Shown: positions 1 through 8,604, counted from the stretch's first letter. The stretch is 31,885 bases of DNA from an uncultured Demequina sp. (GCA_937925595.1 CALALQ010000500.1:1-31885), one strand, 5' to 3'. Notes: generated by a model not told the origin, from the sequence alone. Translations and numbers: made by a program.

Positions 1-1
1 C

Positions 2-2191
2 ATCGAGAACATCGCGAAGAGCGTCCGCGACGTCATGTGGCTCACCAAGGGCACCGGCGGCATCGGCCTGTCCGTGACCAAGCTGCGCTCCGAGGGCTCG
101 CCCATCAAGTCCAACAACACCACCTCCACGGGCCCCATCCCGTTCATGCACACCATCGACTCCACGCTGCGCGCGGTGTCCCGCGGTGGCAAGAAGTTCG
201 GCGCGCTGTGCTTCTACATGGAGAACTGGCACATGGACTTCGCGCAGTTCCTCGACCTGCGCCAGAACTCCGGTGACCCCTACCGTCGCACTCGCACCGC
301 GAACACCGCGGTGTGGATCTCCGACGAGTTCATGAAGCGCGTCAACAACGACGACGACTGGTACCTGTTCGACCCCGCTGAGACCCCCGACCTCGTCGAG
401 CTCACCGGCTCCGCCTTCTCCAAGCGCTACGCCGAGTACATCGCGCTCGCGGAGGCCGGCAAGATGCGCACCTTCAAGAAGATGAAGGCTCGCGAGCAGT
501 ACAAGTCGATCCTCATCATGCTGCAGACCACGTCGCACCCGTGGCTCACCTGGAAGGACACGATCAACAACCGTGCCCTCAACACCAACACGGGCACGAT
601 CCACCTGAGCAACCTGTGCACCGAGATCTGCCTGCCGCAGGACCGCGAGAACATCGCCGTCTGCAACCTGGCATCGGTCAACCTCTCGACGCACCTTGTC
701 GACGGCAAGATCGACTGGGATCGCATGAAGGAGTCGACTCGCCTCGCCGTGCGCCAGCTCGACAACCTCGTCGACATCACGCTGTCCTCGGTTCCCGAGT
801 CGGAGTTCGCGAACCGCGAGAACCGTGCGATCGGCCTTGGCGTCATGGGCTTCACCGACCTCACCGAGCGCCTGGGCCTCGCCTACGAGTCGGCGGAGGC
901 CTACGAGCTCATCGACGAGATCGTCGAGTTCGTCTCGTACCACGCGATCGACGCCTCCGCCGATCTCGCTCGTGAGCGCGGCTCATACAACAACTTCGAG
1001 GGCTCCGGCTGGTCGCAGGGCAAGGTGCCGTTCGACACCATCGCGGAGGCAGAGGCCGACCGCGGCGTGCCGATCACGGTCGACCGCACCGTGCGCCAGG
1101 ACTGGGACACGCTGCGTGAGAAGGTCAAGGGCGGCATGCGCAACGCGACCCTCATGGCCGTCGCGCCCACCGCGTCCATCGGTCTCGTCGCCGGCACCAC
1201 GCCCGGCTTCGACCCGCAGTTCTCGCAGATCTTCAGCCGCGCCACCTCGTCTGGCAAGTTCCTTGAGGTCAACCGCAACCTCGTCAAGGACCTGCAGGAC
1301 CTGGGCCTGTGGGAGCAGGTGAAGGACGACCTTCTCGCCGCTCAGGGTGACCTGTCGCAGATCGACGAGGTTCCCGAGCACCTCAAGGACGTCTACAAGA
1401 CCTCGTTCCAGCTGTCGCCGTACGCGTTCATCGAGGTCGCTGCCCGCGCCCAGAAGTGGATCGACCAGGCGATCAGCCGCAACATCTACCTCGAGGACCG
1501 CGACATCGACAACATGATGGCGCTGTACTCCGCGGCGTGGGAGCGTGGCGTGAAGACCACCTACTACCTCCACATGAAGCCCCGCCACACCGCCGAGCAG
1601 TCGACGGTTCGCGTCAACAAGGCAGAGCGCCTCGCCACCACCGGCTCCGCAGCCGGCGCCGGTCAGGTCGCCAAGTCCTCCGGTGGCGCACCCGCGAAGC
1701 GCGGCTTCGGTGGATTCGGTGGAGCTAAGAAGGCCTCCGCTGACTCCGCGGCCCCCACGGCCGAGGCGCCAGAGGCCAAGGTCGAGGCACCGGCGGCTCC
1801 TGCCAAGAAGGGCTTCGGCGCTGCCAAGGCCGAGGCCCCCGCCGCCAAGGCCGAGGCCCCCGCCGCCAAGGCCGAGGCCCCCGCAGCTGCTCCCGCCACC
1901 GCCCCCGCGTCGGTGCTGAACGCAGTCGCCGCCACGGCCTTCGCCACGGCTCCCGCGAGCCAGCCCGAGGTGCCGCCGGCCGCCCTGCCTGAGGAGGAGC
2001 CTGCAGCAGAGCCGGCCACAGCGTCGGCCACCGAAGAGGAAGCCAACGCGGCAGCCGCCGTCCCCGAGGGCGCGACCTCGCTCGAGGTGCTCGGCAACGT
2101 GGTGAGCCTTGGCGACGACACGGAGGTCATCGGAGGCGTCGCATGCCCCGTTGACCCCATGGAGCGCCTCCAGTGCGAGTCCTGCCAGTAG
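2..2191 (+). CDS. nrdA: Ribonucleoside-diphosphate reductase alpha subunit (class I), 5' end outside window
   Basis: Catalytic subunit that reduces ribonucleoside diphosphates to deoxyribonucleotides in the cytoplasm, working with the NrdB radical subunit encoded 27 bp downstream. The frame is open from base 2, so the start codon and the first redox Cys (E. coli C225 equivalent) lie upstream. Visible motifs: NLCTEI, whose Cys (codon 617-619) is the thiyl-radical residue with its flanking Asn and Glu; the partner redox Cys in AVCNLASVNL (codon 662-664); the radical-relay Tyr pair in TTYYLHMK (codons 1562-1567); and a terminal CESCQ carrying the mobile CxxC that re-reduces the active site. Odd point: about 180 Ala/Pro/Glu/Lys-rich residues with GFGG-like patches separate the barrel from this tail, far more than in E. 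coli NrdA. The family call is very safe; the role of the long linker is unknown. Confidence 0.97.
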   Translation: MENIAKSVRDVMWLTKGTGGIGLSVTKLRSEGSPIKSNNTTSTGPIPFMHTIDSTLRAVSRGGKKFGALCFYMENWHMDFAQFLDLRQNSGDPYRRTRTANTAVWISDEFMKRVNNDDDWYLFDPAETPDLVELTGSAFSKRYAEYIALAEAGKMRTFKKMKAREQYKSILIMLQTTSHPWLTWKDTINNRALNTNTGTIHLSNLCTEICLPQDRENIAVCNLASVNLSTHLVDGKIDWDRMKESTRLAVRQLDNLVDITLSSVPESEFANRENRAIGLGVMGFTDLTERLGLAYESAEAYELIDEIVEFVSYHAIDASADLARERGSYNNFEGSGWSQGKVPFDTIAEAEADRGVPITVDRTVRQDWDTLREKVKGGMRNATLMAVAPTASIGLVAGTTPGFDPQFSQIFSRATSSGKFLEVNRNLVKDLQDLGLWEQVKDDLLAAQGDLSQIDEVPEHLKDVYKTSFQLSPYAFIEVAARAQKWIDQAISRNIYLEDRDIDNMMALYSAAWERGVKTTYYLHMKPRHTAEQSTVRVNKAERLATTGSAAGAGQVAKSSGGAPAKRGFGGFGGAKKASADSAAPTAEAPEAKVEAPAAPAKKGFGAAKAEAPAAKAEAPAAKAEAPAAAPATAPASVLNAVAATAFATAPASQPEVPPAALPEEEPAAEPATASATEEEANAAAAVPEGATSLEVLGNVVSLGDDTEVIGGVACPVDPMERLQCESCQ
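1823..1885 (+). repeat. Three tandem 21-bp repeats inside the nrdA linker
   Basis: Three nearly identical 21-bp units (1823-1843, 1844-1864, 1865-1885; the last differs by one base) encode the heptad AKAEAPA in the low-complexity linker of NrdA. Such a run can change copy number by slippage without breaking the frame. Confidence 0.9.
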
Positions 2192-2218
2192 GGGCCCGCT
2201 GAAACAAGGAGACTGATT

Positions 2219-3205
2219 ATGGGAATTCTGGGAACGGGCATTCAGGACGGACTGCTGCTGAAGCCCATCACGTACCCGTGGGCATACGACCTGTACAACC
2301 AGGCCGTTGCCAACACGTGGTTCCCCAACGAGATCCAGCTCGGTGAAGACCTCGCGGACTTCAAGAAGATGACGGACGAAGAGAAGCACGCCGTCACCTA
2401 CCTGATGTCCTACTTCAACCCCAACGAGCTGCTCGTCAACAAGGCACTCGCATTCGGTGTCTACCCCTACATCAACGCACCCGAGGCACACCTGTACCTC
2501 GCGAAGCAGATGTGGGAAGAGGCCAACCACTGCATGTCGTTCGAGTACGTGCTCGAGACCTTCCCCATCGACCGTGAGGCCGCGTACGAGTCCCACGTCG
2601 AGGTGCCCTCGATGGCCGCGAAGGAAGAGTTCGAGGTCAAGTTCATCAAGCGCATGACCGAGGACACCCTCGACATCACGACCACCGAAGGCAAGAAGGA
2701 CTTCATCCGGAACCTCATCGCCTACAACATCATCCTTGAGGGCATCTGGTTCTACTCCGGCTTCATGGTCGCGCTGAGCTTCCGTCAGCGGAACCTGCTG
2801 CGCAACTTCGGATCGCTCATGGACTGGATCATTCGTGACGAGTCCCTGCACCTGCAGTTCGGCATCAACCTCATCCTCACGGTCCTCGAAGAGAACGAAG
2901 ACCTCCAGGACCCCGAGTTCGCCGAAGAGATCCGCCAGATGATCCTCCACGCCGTCGACATGGAAGAGCAGTACAACCGCGACCTGCTCCCCACCGGCAT
3001 CCTTGGCCTCAACGCCGACTACGTGAACCAGTACGTCAAGTACCTCGCGGACCGTCGACTCGAGGAGCTCGGCTTCGAGGCGCACTACAACGTGTCGAAC
3101 CCGGCGAAGTGGATGGCGGCGGCGAACGACACGCTGCAGCTCGTGAACTTCTTCGAGGCGACGAACACGTCGTACGAGGTGAACGCGCAGGCTACGAAGA
3201 ACTGA
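2219..3205 (+). CDS. nrdB: Ribonucleotide reductase beta subunit, class Ic-like (Phe in place of radical Tyr)
   Basis: Small subunit (328 aa) that holds the metal cofactor and generates the radical used by NrdA. RBS AAGGAG (2206-2211) sits 7 bp before the ATG. Ligand spacing matches the R2 fold: E70, E101-x-x-H104, E174 and E208-x-x-H211. Two positions depart from class Ia. The residue four after H104 is F108 (codon TTC 2540-2542), where E. coli has radical Tyr122. The first ligand is Glu70, where E. coli has Asp84. Both changes and their spacing match Chlamydia trachomatis R2 (E89, E120, H123, F127), the type enzyme of class Ic, which uses a Mn(IV)/Fe(III) cofactor instead of a tyrosyl radical. 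A tail Tyr (NTSYE) could serve subunit radical transfer. R2lox proteins also lack the radical Tyr but lack this nrdA pairing and tail, so NrdB is preferred. The metal content is inference. Confidence 0.95.
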   Translation: MGILGTGIQDGLLLKPITYPWAYDLYNQAVANTWFPNEIQLGEDLADFKKMTDEEKHAVTYLMSYFNPNELLVNKALAFGVYPYINAPEAHLYLAKQMWEEANHCMSFEYVLETFPIDREAAYESHVEVPSMAAKEEFEVKFIKRMTEDTLDITTTEGKKDFIRNLIAYNIILEGIWFYSGFMVALSFRQRNLLRNFGSLMDWIIRDESLHLQFGINLILTVLEENEDLQDPEFAEEIRQMILHAVDMEEQYNRDLLPTGILGLNADYVNQYVKYLADRRLEELGFEAHYNVSNPAKWMAAANDTLQLVNFFEATNTSYEVNAQATKN

Positions 3206-3237
3206 GTGTTCGCCGGGGCTTCGGCCCTGGTGAGGCG

Positions 3238-3309
3238 GGCTGCGGCCCCCATCCATCCTTCGGGCGGTCAGGCTTGATCCCTGCGGATGGACGGGGGCCG
3301 CAGCCTTTT
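3238..3309 (+). terminator. Rho-independent terminator of nrdAB
   Basis: Arms 3238-3258 and 3285-3305 are complementary over 21 bp with a single A/C mismatch, closing a 26-nt loop, followed by TTTT (3306-3309). It lies 33 bp after the nrdB stop. The rest of the 396-bp gap to the next gene holds the 23-bp direct repeat and a possible operator described below; no ORF there looked real. Confidence 0.9.
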
Positions 3310-3354
3310 CTCTGTATGGGATCCCCAGCTCGCGCTCCGCGCCCGCCATGAGCG

Positions 3355-3418
3355 CCGTAATGGGACATGAGGTCCGCGTTTTCGGGATTCGTGCTCCGTA
3401 ATGGGACATGAGGTCCGC
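3355..3418. repeat. Two direct copies of a 23-bp sequence
   Basis: Identical 23-bp copies at 3355-3377 and 3396-3418, start to start 41 bp, containing TAATGGGACATGAGGTCC. They lie in the non-coding gap between the nrdAB terminator and the MFS gene. The origin is unknown. They could be leftover ends of an insertion sequence or a dispersed intergenic element; no transposase remains are visible. Confidence 0.85.
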
Positions 3419-3497
3419 CGGGAGCGCGACCGGTCCGCCGGGCCAGGCGTGCGGGGGCTCGATACGCCGCGAAAAGTTCTTGGGCGCCGGAATGACC

Positions 3498-3509
3498 TAC
3501 CGGGCGGTA
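3498..3509. promoter_or_regulatory. Possible repressor operator TACCG-GG-CGGTA
   Basis: A perfect 5-bp inverted repeat around a 2-bp centre, about 95 bp before the MFS exporter start. Exporter genes are often repressed by TetR-family proteins at short palindromes like this, but no regulator gene is adjacent. The function is inference from position and symmetry only. Confidence 0.3.
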
Positions 3510-3601
3510 ACGTTGTGTACGTCGCAGGGAAGCCGTGAACCCCTGCCGGCAATGGCGCCGCCTCCCACGAAATCGCACCACTTACGAGGAAACAAGCGCG
3601 C

Positions 3602-4867
3602 ATGTCTGCCACCACCGTCCCGACCCAAGAGGTCGAGTCCGCTCCCGTCGCACCCTCGCGCGGTGACGCCTTCACGACCTGGCAGCGGCTGAAGTACATC
3701 ATCATCCTTGGCGCGCTGTCCGCGCTCGGTCCGTTCACGATCGACCTCTACCTGCCCGCCTTCCCCACGGTCGCGGCAGACCTCAACGCATCCGACGCGG
3801 CCATCCAGATCACCCTCACCGCGACCCTCATCGGCTTCGCGCTGGGCCAGCTCGTGGTGGGACCGCTCGCCGACGCATTCGGCAGGCGTCGCCCGCTCAT
3901 CATCGCGACGGCAGTCCACGTCATCGCGTCGTTCGCGGTGGCCTTCGCACCCACGGTCGAGCTCGTCACGGTGGGCCGCGTCTTCCAGGGCATCGGCGCC
4001 GCGGGCTCCGGCGTGGTGGCGATGGCGATCGTCCGCGACCTGTTCAGCGGTCAGCGCCTCATTCGCATGCTGTCGCGACTCGCGCTCGTGTGGGGTCTCG
4101 CTCCGGTCCTCGCGCCGGTGCTCGGCTCGCAGTTGCTGCGCATCGTCGAGTGGCGCGGCATCTTCATCTTCCTCGCGGGCTACGGCATTGTCATGACGGT
4201 CGTCTCCGCGTTCGTCATGATCGAGACGCTTCCCGCTGAGCGTCGCGGGGTCTTCTCCTCCAAGGCGGTGGCCCGACGCTACAAGCACCTGGTCCGCGAC
4301 GGCGCCTTCGTGGGGGCGACCCTCTTGGGTTCGATGATCTTCACCGCGCTGTTCAGTTACCTGTCGTCCAGCTCGTTCGTGCTGCAGGACATCTTCGGTC
4401 TGAGCGCCCAGGAGTACGGGATCGCGTTCGGTGCGAACTCGCTGGGCCTGGTCGCGGCGACGCAGATCTCGGCTCGCCTGATGCGTCGCTTCGCCCCCAA
4501 GACGGTCGCGACGGCTGGCGTGCTCATCATGACCGCCGGTGCGCTGTCGCTGCTTGCCGCTGGCATCTTCGACGGCAACATCTGGTGGGTGCTCGCTTCG
4601 CTGTTCGTGGTGGTGTCGCCGCTCGGCATCATCATGCCGACGGTGCAGGTGACCGCACTGCAGAACCACGCGGACGAGGCAGGCACGGCGGCCTCGCTCA
4701 TCGGCGCGATGAACTCCCTCATCCCGGGCCTTGTGACGCCGCTCATCGGCGTGCTCGGCTCGTCGGTGCTGAACATGGCGTGCGTCATGCTCGGCGCCCT
4801 CGTGATCGCGCACCTCGCCTTGTGGTTCATCGTGCGCCCGCGCTCGCAGTCAACGGTCGTCTCCTAA
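3602..4867 (+). CDS. Bcr/CflA-family MFS drug-type exporter
   Basis: A 421-aa inner-membrane protein of the major facilitator superfamily with about 12 hydrophobic segments. The first helix carries D-YLPAFP (residues 48-54), typical of the Bcr/CflA proton-driven exporters. The helix 2-3 loop carries the MFS signature GPLADAFGRRRP (87-98). Length is normal for the family. GAGGA (3586-3590) precedes the ATG. The roughly 30-residue N-terminus before the first helix is hydrophilic and cytoplasmic. Family members export bicyclomycin, chloramphenicol, sulfonamides or small metabolites; the substrate cannot be read from sequence. The next gene starts 37 bp downstream on the same strand, so the two may be co-transcribed. 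Confidence 0.9.
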   Translation: MSATTVPTQEVESAPVAPSRGDAFTTWQRLKYIIILGALSALGPFTIDLYLPAFPTVAADLNASDAAIQITLTATLIGFALGQLVVGPLADAFGRRRPLIIATAVHVIASFAVAFAPTVELVTVGRVFQGIGAAGSGVVAMAIVRDLFSGQRLIRMLSRLALVWGLAPVLAPVLGSQLLRIVEWRGIFIFLAGYGIVMTVVSAFVMIETLPAERRGVFSSKAVARRYKHLVRDGAFVGATLLGSMIFTALFSYLSSSSFVLQDIFGLSAQEYGIAFGANSLGLVAATQISARLMRRFAPKTVATAGVLIMTAGALSLLAAGIFDGNIWWVLASLFVVVSPLGIIMPTVQVTALQNHADEAGTAASLIGAMNSLIPGLVTPLIGVLGSSVLNMACVMLGALVIAHLALWFIVRPRSQSTVVS

Positions 4868-4904
4868 GGTTGCCGCCGCCTCACGCCGACCGTAGCGTGA
4901 GGCC

Positions 4905-5894
4905 ATGGGCCGCACGGTGGTGTTCACCGTTCCGCTCGAGGGCGACGACGCGGTCACCATCGAGCGTGCTGAGGCGCGCGAACCACCCCGCAGACCCTTT
5001 CTCGAGGCGCTTCGCGGGCTGCTCCGCGACCGGCATTGGTGGCTGGCAGCTGCGCTGTCGCTCGCGCTGCCCGCGCTCGCGGCGGCGCTCACGTGGATGA
5101 TCACGGGCGGCGCCTGGGTGACCACCGCCTACCTGGTGGCCGCAGGAGCGGTGATCCCAGCGTCGGCAGGTTGGGCGGCAGCGACCCGTCCCCACGGCAA
5201 CTGGGACGAACGCGTCGCCGGTTGGGCGATTGCCGGACTTGCGGGCGCCGCCCTCGCCATGTGCGTGCTGCCGGGCGCCTGGCTCGCTTCCCGCAGCGAA
5301 CCAGGCGATTTTCTGGGCCCGACGCTGTCGACCGTCGCTCTGATCGGGACGGCCGGTGCGTGGCTGGGTATGGCGATGGGGCGCAGGGTCAAGGCGGTGC
5401 TGGTTGTGCTGGCGATCGCGGTGGTGCCGCTTGGCATGTTCGCGGCTTTCCTGCCCACGACGAGCGTTGCGGAGGAGATCGAGTACTACGAGTTCGTGGC
5501 GGGCTCTGAGGTGCGGTTCGGCGTGCGTCAGCCGACCTTCATGTGCGGTGTGCAGGTCGTTGAAGTGACGCGCAGGCACACAGAGAACATCACGTGGATG
5601 GCGTGGGGAAGCCCCATGACGTGGGTCATGGACGCGGCAGTGCTCAGCGGCGAAGAGTTCCTGTCAGCTGAGCCGGGATCGCGCGCGCAGGCGCATGCGT
5701 GGATGCGATCCACCCAGGCGGGGCCCGATGCCTTCGCCGGCCACTGCTTCCAGCCCACGAGCCTCGCGACGCCAACCGCGCTTAAGCAGGCCCGCTACGA
5801 GCGAAACCCGTCGCAGGGGGTTCAGTTGGCCGCAGCGTCGGCCATTCTTGCCGCGGGATTCGCGTTCGTCGGCGCCGTCAGGAGTCGGAGGTGA
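4905..5894 (+). CDS. Membrane protein of unknown function, about six TM segments
   Basis: A 329-aa protein I do not recognise. A hydrophilic N-terminus of about 44 residues is followed by five hydrophobic segments near 45-65, 70-92, 104-127, 138-157 and 161-183. Then comes a soluble region (184-305) and a last hydrophobic segment near 306-325 ending in RSRR. The soluble region has Cys214 and Cys281, which could form a disulfide if it lies outside the cell. The reading frame is supported by GC-rich third positions and the clear membrane pattern. The gene follows the MFS exporter by 37 bp. Its last 17 bp overlap the 3' end of the convergent sigma-factor gene. Confidence 0.75.
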   Translation: MGRTVVFTVPLEGDDAVTIERAEAREPPRRPFLEALRGLLRDRHWWLAAALSLALPALAAALTWMITGGAWVTTAYLVAAGAVIPASAGWAAATRPHGNWDERVAGWAIAGLAGAALAMCVLPGAWLASRSEPGDFLGPTLSTVALIGTAGAWLGMAMGRRVKAVLVVLAIAVVPLGMFAAFLPTTSVAEEIEYYEFVAGSEVRFGVRQPTFMCGVQVVEVTRRHTENITWMAWGSPMTWVMDAAVLSGEEFLSAEPGSRAQAHAWMRSTQAGPDAFAGHCFQPTSLATPTALKQARYERNPSQGVQLAAASAILAAGFAFVGAVRSRR

Positions 5895-8604
5895 CCATGA
5901 CGGTGAGCGAGCCCACGAGGTAGTTGTCGCCGGTGCTCGTCGCCGTGATGGTGTGCAGGCCAGAGCCCACGGTCTTGGGCACGAACGCCTTGGCATCGAC
6001 GCCAAGGGTGTTCGCCCACTTGCCGCCGAAGGCGGTGGAGTCCGCGGCGTTGTTGGCGCTCGCGGCGAAGGTCCCGGAGCCGTTCCAGCCGCGAGGCGTG
6101 AGGTTGATGCCGTCGAGCCTGGCGACGTCGCCGGCAGTGCCGCGGTCGCCCTCCCAAGCCGTCCAGCCGACCGTCACGGTGCTCGCGTCGTTGGCGTAGA
6201 AGGTGAAGTCCGCGGGCGTTGCGGCGCTGATCCACTGGCTGCCCGCGAAGAGAGCGGTGCGGGACACGGGAAGCGTCTCGAGTTCGTAGATCACGGTGAT
6301 CGTGAAGCCGCCGTAGTACGTCGGATCCCTGTCGTTCTGCTGTGCGGCGACGGCGATGTCGGCGAGCGCGTACTCGCCGTTGCCCGCGGTCGCGACCTGC
6401 TTCGTGATGTCCTTGCGCGCCTGGTAGTAGGTGCGGCCATCGATGGGCGTGTAGTCGACGTCGTCAGCGGTGATGGTGACGTACTCGCCGCCTGGCACGC
6501 GCAGCTTGGCGAGCTCGGCGTCCTTGGACCAGGTGTCCGTGCCTCCGCGGTTCGAGGACCACTCGAGCAGCGCGTACTTCACGACTGCGCCCTTGGGCAG
6601 GAAGTTCTCGCTGAGGTTGGTCGCCGCGGAGTTCGCCACGCCGCCGGCCTCGTTGAGTTCGCGCATGGCCTGACCGTTGTTGTTCCACTCGTTGCGGTCG
6701 CCGTTGTCCGTGACCATCATCACGGTGCGGCATGCCTGGCTCGTGGTGTTGCAGCCCATAAGCGTCGCGCCCACCTGAGTCGCTGCGAAGCGTCCCGTCG
6801 CGGCGAAGACGCCCTTGAGGTCCTCGTCGTTGTCCGTGATTCCAGTGCGCACCTTGTACGTGGTGGTGACCTCCCCGGCCTTCGCGGTGAACTCCGTCCA
6901 CGCGTCGTCGCCGATGTAGGTGAAGCTCGTGATGGGCGCAAGGTCGAGCTCAAGCTTGCCCGTCTCGCCCGCGGGAAGCACATCGAGGGTGCAGCTCGCC
7001 ACTGTGCGGCTCGCGTCGAGGCTGCACTCCCAGTCGTCAGCCGTGAAGCTCGCGGAGGCGGCGAAGCTCAGGTATTGGCCCAAGCGGGTCGCGGGGGCGA
7101 GGCTCAGTCCCGCGCCGCCAGCGCCGGGCGTGGCGAAGGTCAGGCCGTCGGGCAGCTTGACCGACGCTTCCAGGCCTGTGGCGTCAGCGTCACCAGAGTT
7201 CGTGATCGAGGTGCCCACCTGGGGCGAGCCAGTGGAGATCTCCAGAAACTCGAGAGGGGCCGCGCCGAATGCGAGAGCTGGTGACTTGGTCGCCGGCTGC
7301 TCGGTGGGTTCTCCAGTCGGCTCGTCCGTCGGGTCCGTGGTCGGCTCGGGGTTCGGTGCGTCGTCGGGGGTGTCGCCAGGAGCGTCGACGTCGACCGCGC
7401 CGCCGGTGGCGTCGGGCTCTTCAGGCTCGGGGGAGACGGAAGGCTCTGCGGTGGGCTCAACCGGGGGCTCTTCCGACGGATCGATGACCGGCTCGGTCGT
7501 GCGGTCGTCGTTGGGCTCGGGAGACTGCGAGACGGCAGGGGTCTGGCCCAGGTTGGTTCCGAGCGGGTTGAACACACCAAGGAAGCTTGCGCCCGAGACG
7601 ACAAGTGCCACGACGCCCACCGCCGCGGCGGCGGGAAGGGCGATCGAGGACGCGGCGCCGACGAAGGCTGCGATGCCGCCGGCAGCACCCGCGCCAGAGC
7701 CAGCACCCGCTCCGGCCCCGGCGCCCACGGTTCCAGCCGTCGCACCACCGCCGCCAGCGGCTCCGGCCGCGGCCGGGGCGAAGGCACCGCCAATGGGCAG
7801 GCCGCCCTGCAGCGCTCCCACGCCGGCGGCACCCAGGATGAGCGGGGCCACCACGGCGCGCATGCCACGGTTGACGTCTTCGAGCTCGGCGACGATTGCG
7901 GTGCACTTGTCGCACGACTGCACGTGCTCGTCGACCTTCGTGTGCTCTCGCTTCGCGAGGCCGCCGCGCACATAGGCCCCCAGTTGGGTGCTCGCGGCGA
8001 TGCAGTCCATCGACTCGGCGGTGCCCAGGTGCTGCTGGAGGTACGCCTGGCGCAGCGCCTCGCGCGCGCGATACGCGAGAGCGGCAACGCCATTGGCTGT
8101 CAGACCAAGGAGGGGAGCGATTTCCTTAGGGCTCTTCTTCTCGACCTCGGTGTACCACAGAACCGCCTGCCAACGTTCGGGGAGAGACCGGAAAGCGTCG
8201 GCCACAATTCCCTGTTCAAAGCCGACCATCGTGCCTTCGTCGGAAGGCGCCTCAAAGCCCAGTGCGGATTCGTACTGGGCCATATCGTCACCGGGCCGCG
8301 TGCGATTGCCGCGATTGATGATCTCCAAGCCCGTGCGTCGGACTATCGTGAACAGATATGCGCGGAAAGCGAGGTCGGGGCCGTCACCGCGCTGCAGGGC
8401 GCGCAGCACCCGGGAGAACGACTCCGCCACCACGTCGTCGACGTCGGAGGCGGAGTTTGTGTACTGCGCGGCGACCTTGCGGGCCGCGTCTTTATGCCGC
8501 TCGTAGAGCACGCCAAAAGCCGTGCCGTCGCCGGCGCGCACGCCGGCAATCAACTCGGGATCGCTGGACATCTCCGTCCACAAAGCGATCGCATCTGGGC
8601 TCAT
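5878..8604 (-). CDS. Membrane-tethered ECF sigma factor fused to anti-sigma-like zinc motif and outside domain
   Basis: 908 aa with an unusual order of parts. Residues 15-100 form an ECF sigma region 2 (GDGTAFGVLYERH, DVDDVVAESF). Residues 130-190 form region 4 (RSLPERWQAVLW, followed by an HTH with KEIAPLLGLTANGVAALAYRA). C201 and H227-x3-C231-x2-C234 form a ZAS-like zinc motif as in zinc anti-sigma factors. A Gly/Ala-rich stretch leads to one TM helix (about 322-345). A Pro/Glu/Thr stalk (350-445) and a roughly 460-residue beta-rich domain follow, with close Cys pairs C527/C538 and C618/C625. This domain resembles DUF11/DUF3344-like modules of actinobacterial surface proteins. Inference: the N-terminus is inside and the C-terminus outside, so sigma may be held at the membrane until released, probably by proteolysis. 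The first ATG is chosen because AAGGA lies 12 bp upstream; Met12 has no spaced RBS. Confidence 0.9.
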   Translation of the reverse strand: MSPDAIALWTEMSSDPELIAGVRAGDGTAFGVLYERHKDAARKVAAQYTNSASDVDDVVAESFSRVLRALQRGDGPDLAFRAYLFTIVRRTGLEIINRGNRTRPGDDMAQYESALGFEAPSDEGTMVGFEQGIVADAFRSLPERWQAVLWYTEVEKKSPKEIAPLLGLTANGVAALAYRAREALRQAYLQQHLGTAESMDCIAASTQLGAYVRGGLAKREHTKVDEHVQSCDKCTAIVAELEDVNRGMRAVVAPLILGAAGVGALQGGLPIGGAFAPAAAGAAGGGGATAGTVGAGAGAGAGSGAGAAGGIAAFVGAASSIALPAAAAVGVVALVVSGASFLGVFNPLGTNLGQTPAVSQSPEPNDDRTTEPVIDPSEEPPVEPTAEPSVSPEPEEPDATGGAVDVDAPGDTPDDAPNPEPTTDPTDEPTGEPTEQPATKSPALAFGAAPLEFLEISTGSPQVGTSITNSGDADATGLEASVKLPDGLTFATPGAGGAGLSLAPATRLGQYLSFAASASFTADDWECSLDASRTVASCTLDVLPAGETGKLELDLAPITSFTYIGDDAWTEFTAKAGEVTTTYKVRTGITDNDEDLKGVFAATGRFAATQVGATLMGCNTTSQACRTVMMVTDNGDRNEWNNNGQAMRELNEAGGVANSAATNLSENFLPKGAVVKYALLEWSSNRGGTDTWSKDAELAKLRVPGGEYVTITADDVDYTPIDGRTYYQARKDITKQVATAGNGEYALADIAVAAQQNDRDPTYYGGFTITVIYELETLPVSRTALFAGSQWISAATPADFTFYANDASTVTVGWTAWEGDRGTAGDVARLDGINLTPRGWNGSGTFAASANNAADSTAFGGKWANTLGVDAKAFVPKTVGSGLHTITATSTGDNYLVGSLTVMVTSDS

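Noticed and set aside
1823..1885. Short tandem repeats considered as a CRISPR array
   Set aside because: They have no spacers and lie in frame within NrdA; no CRISPR array was seen anywhere in the window.
983..3409. 808-codon open frame on the minus strand across nrdA/nrdB
   Set aside because: It is antisense to two certain genes. The translation is compositionally skewed and resembles no protein, as expected in high-GC DNA.
5695..7284. 529-codon plus-strand frame inside the sigma-factor gene
   Set aside because: Antisense to a gene with clear domains; the product is low-complexity with no recognisable motif.
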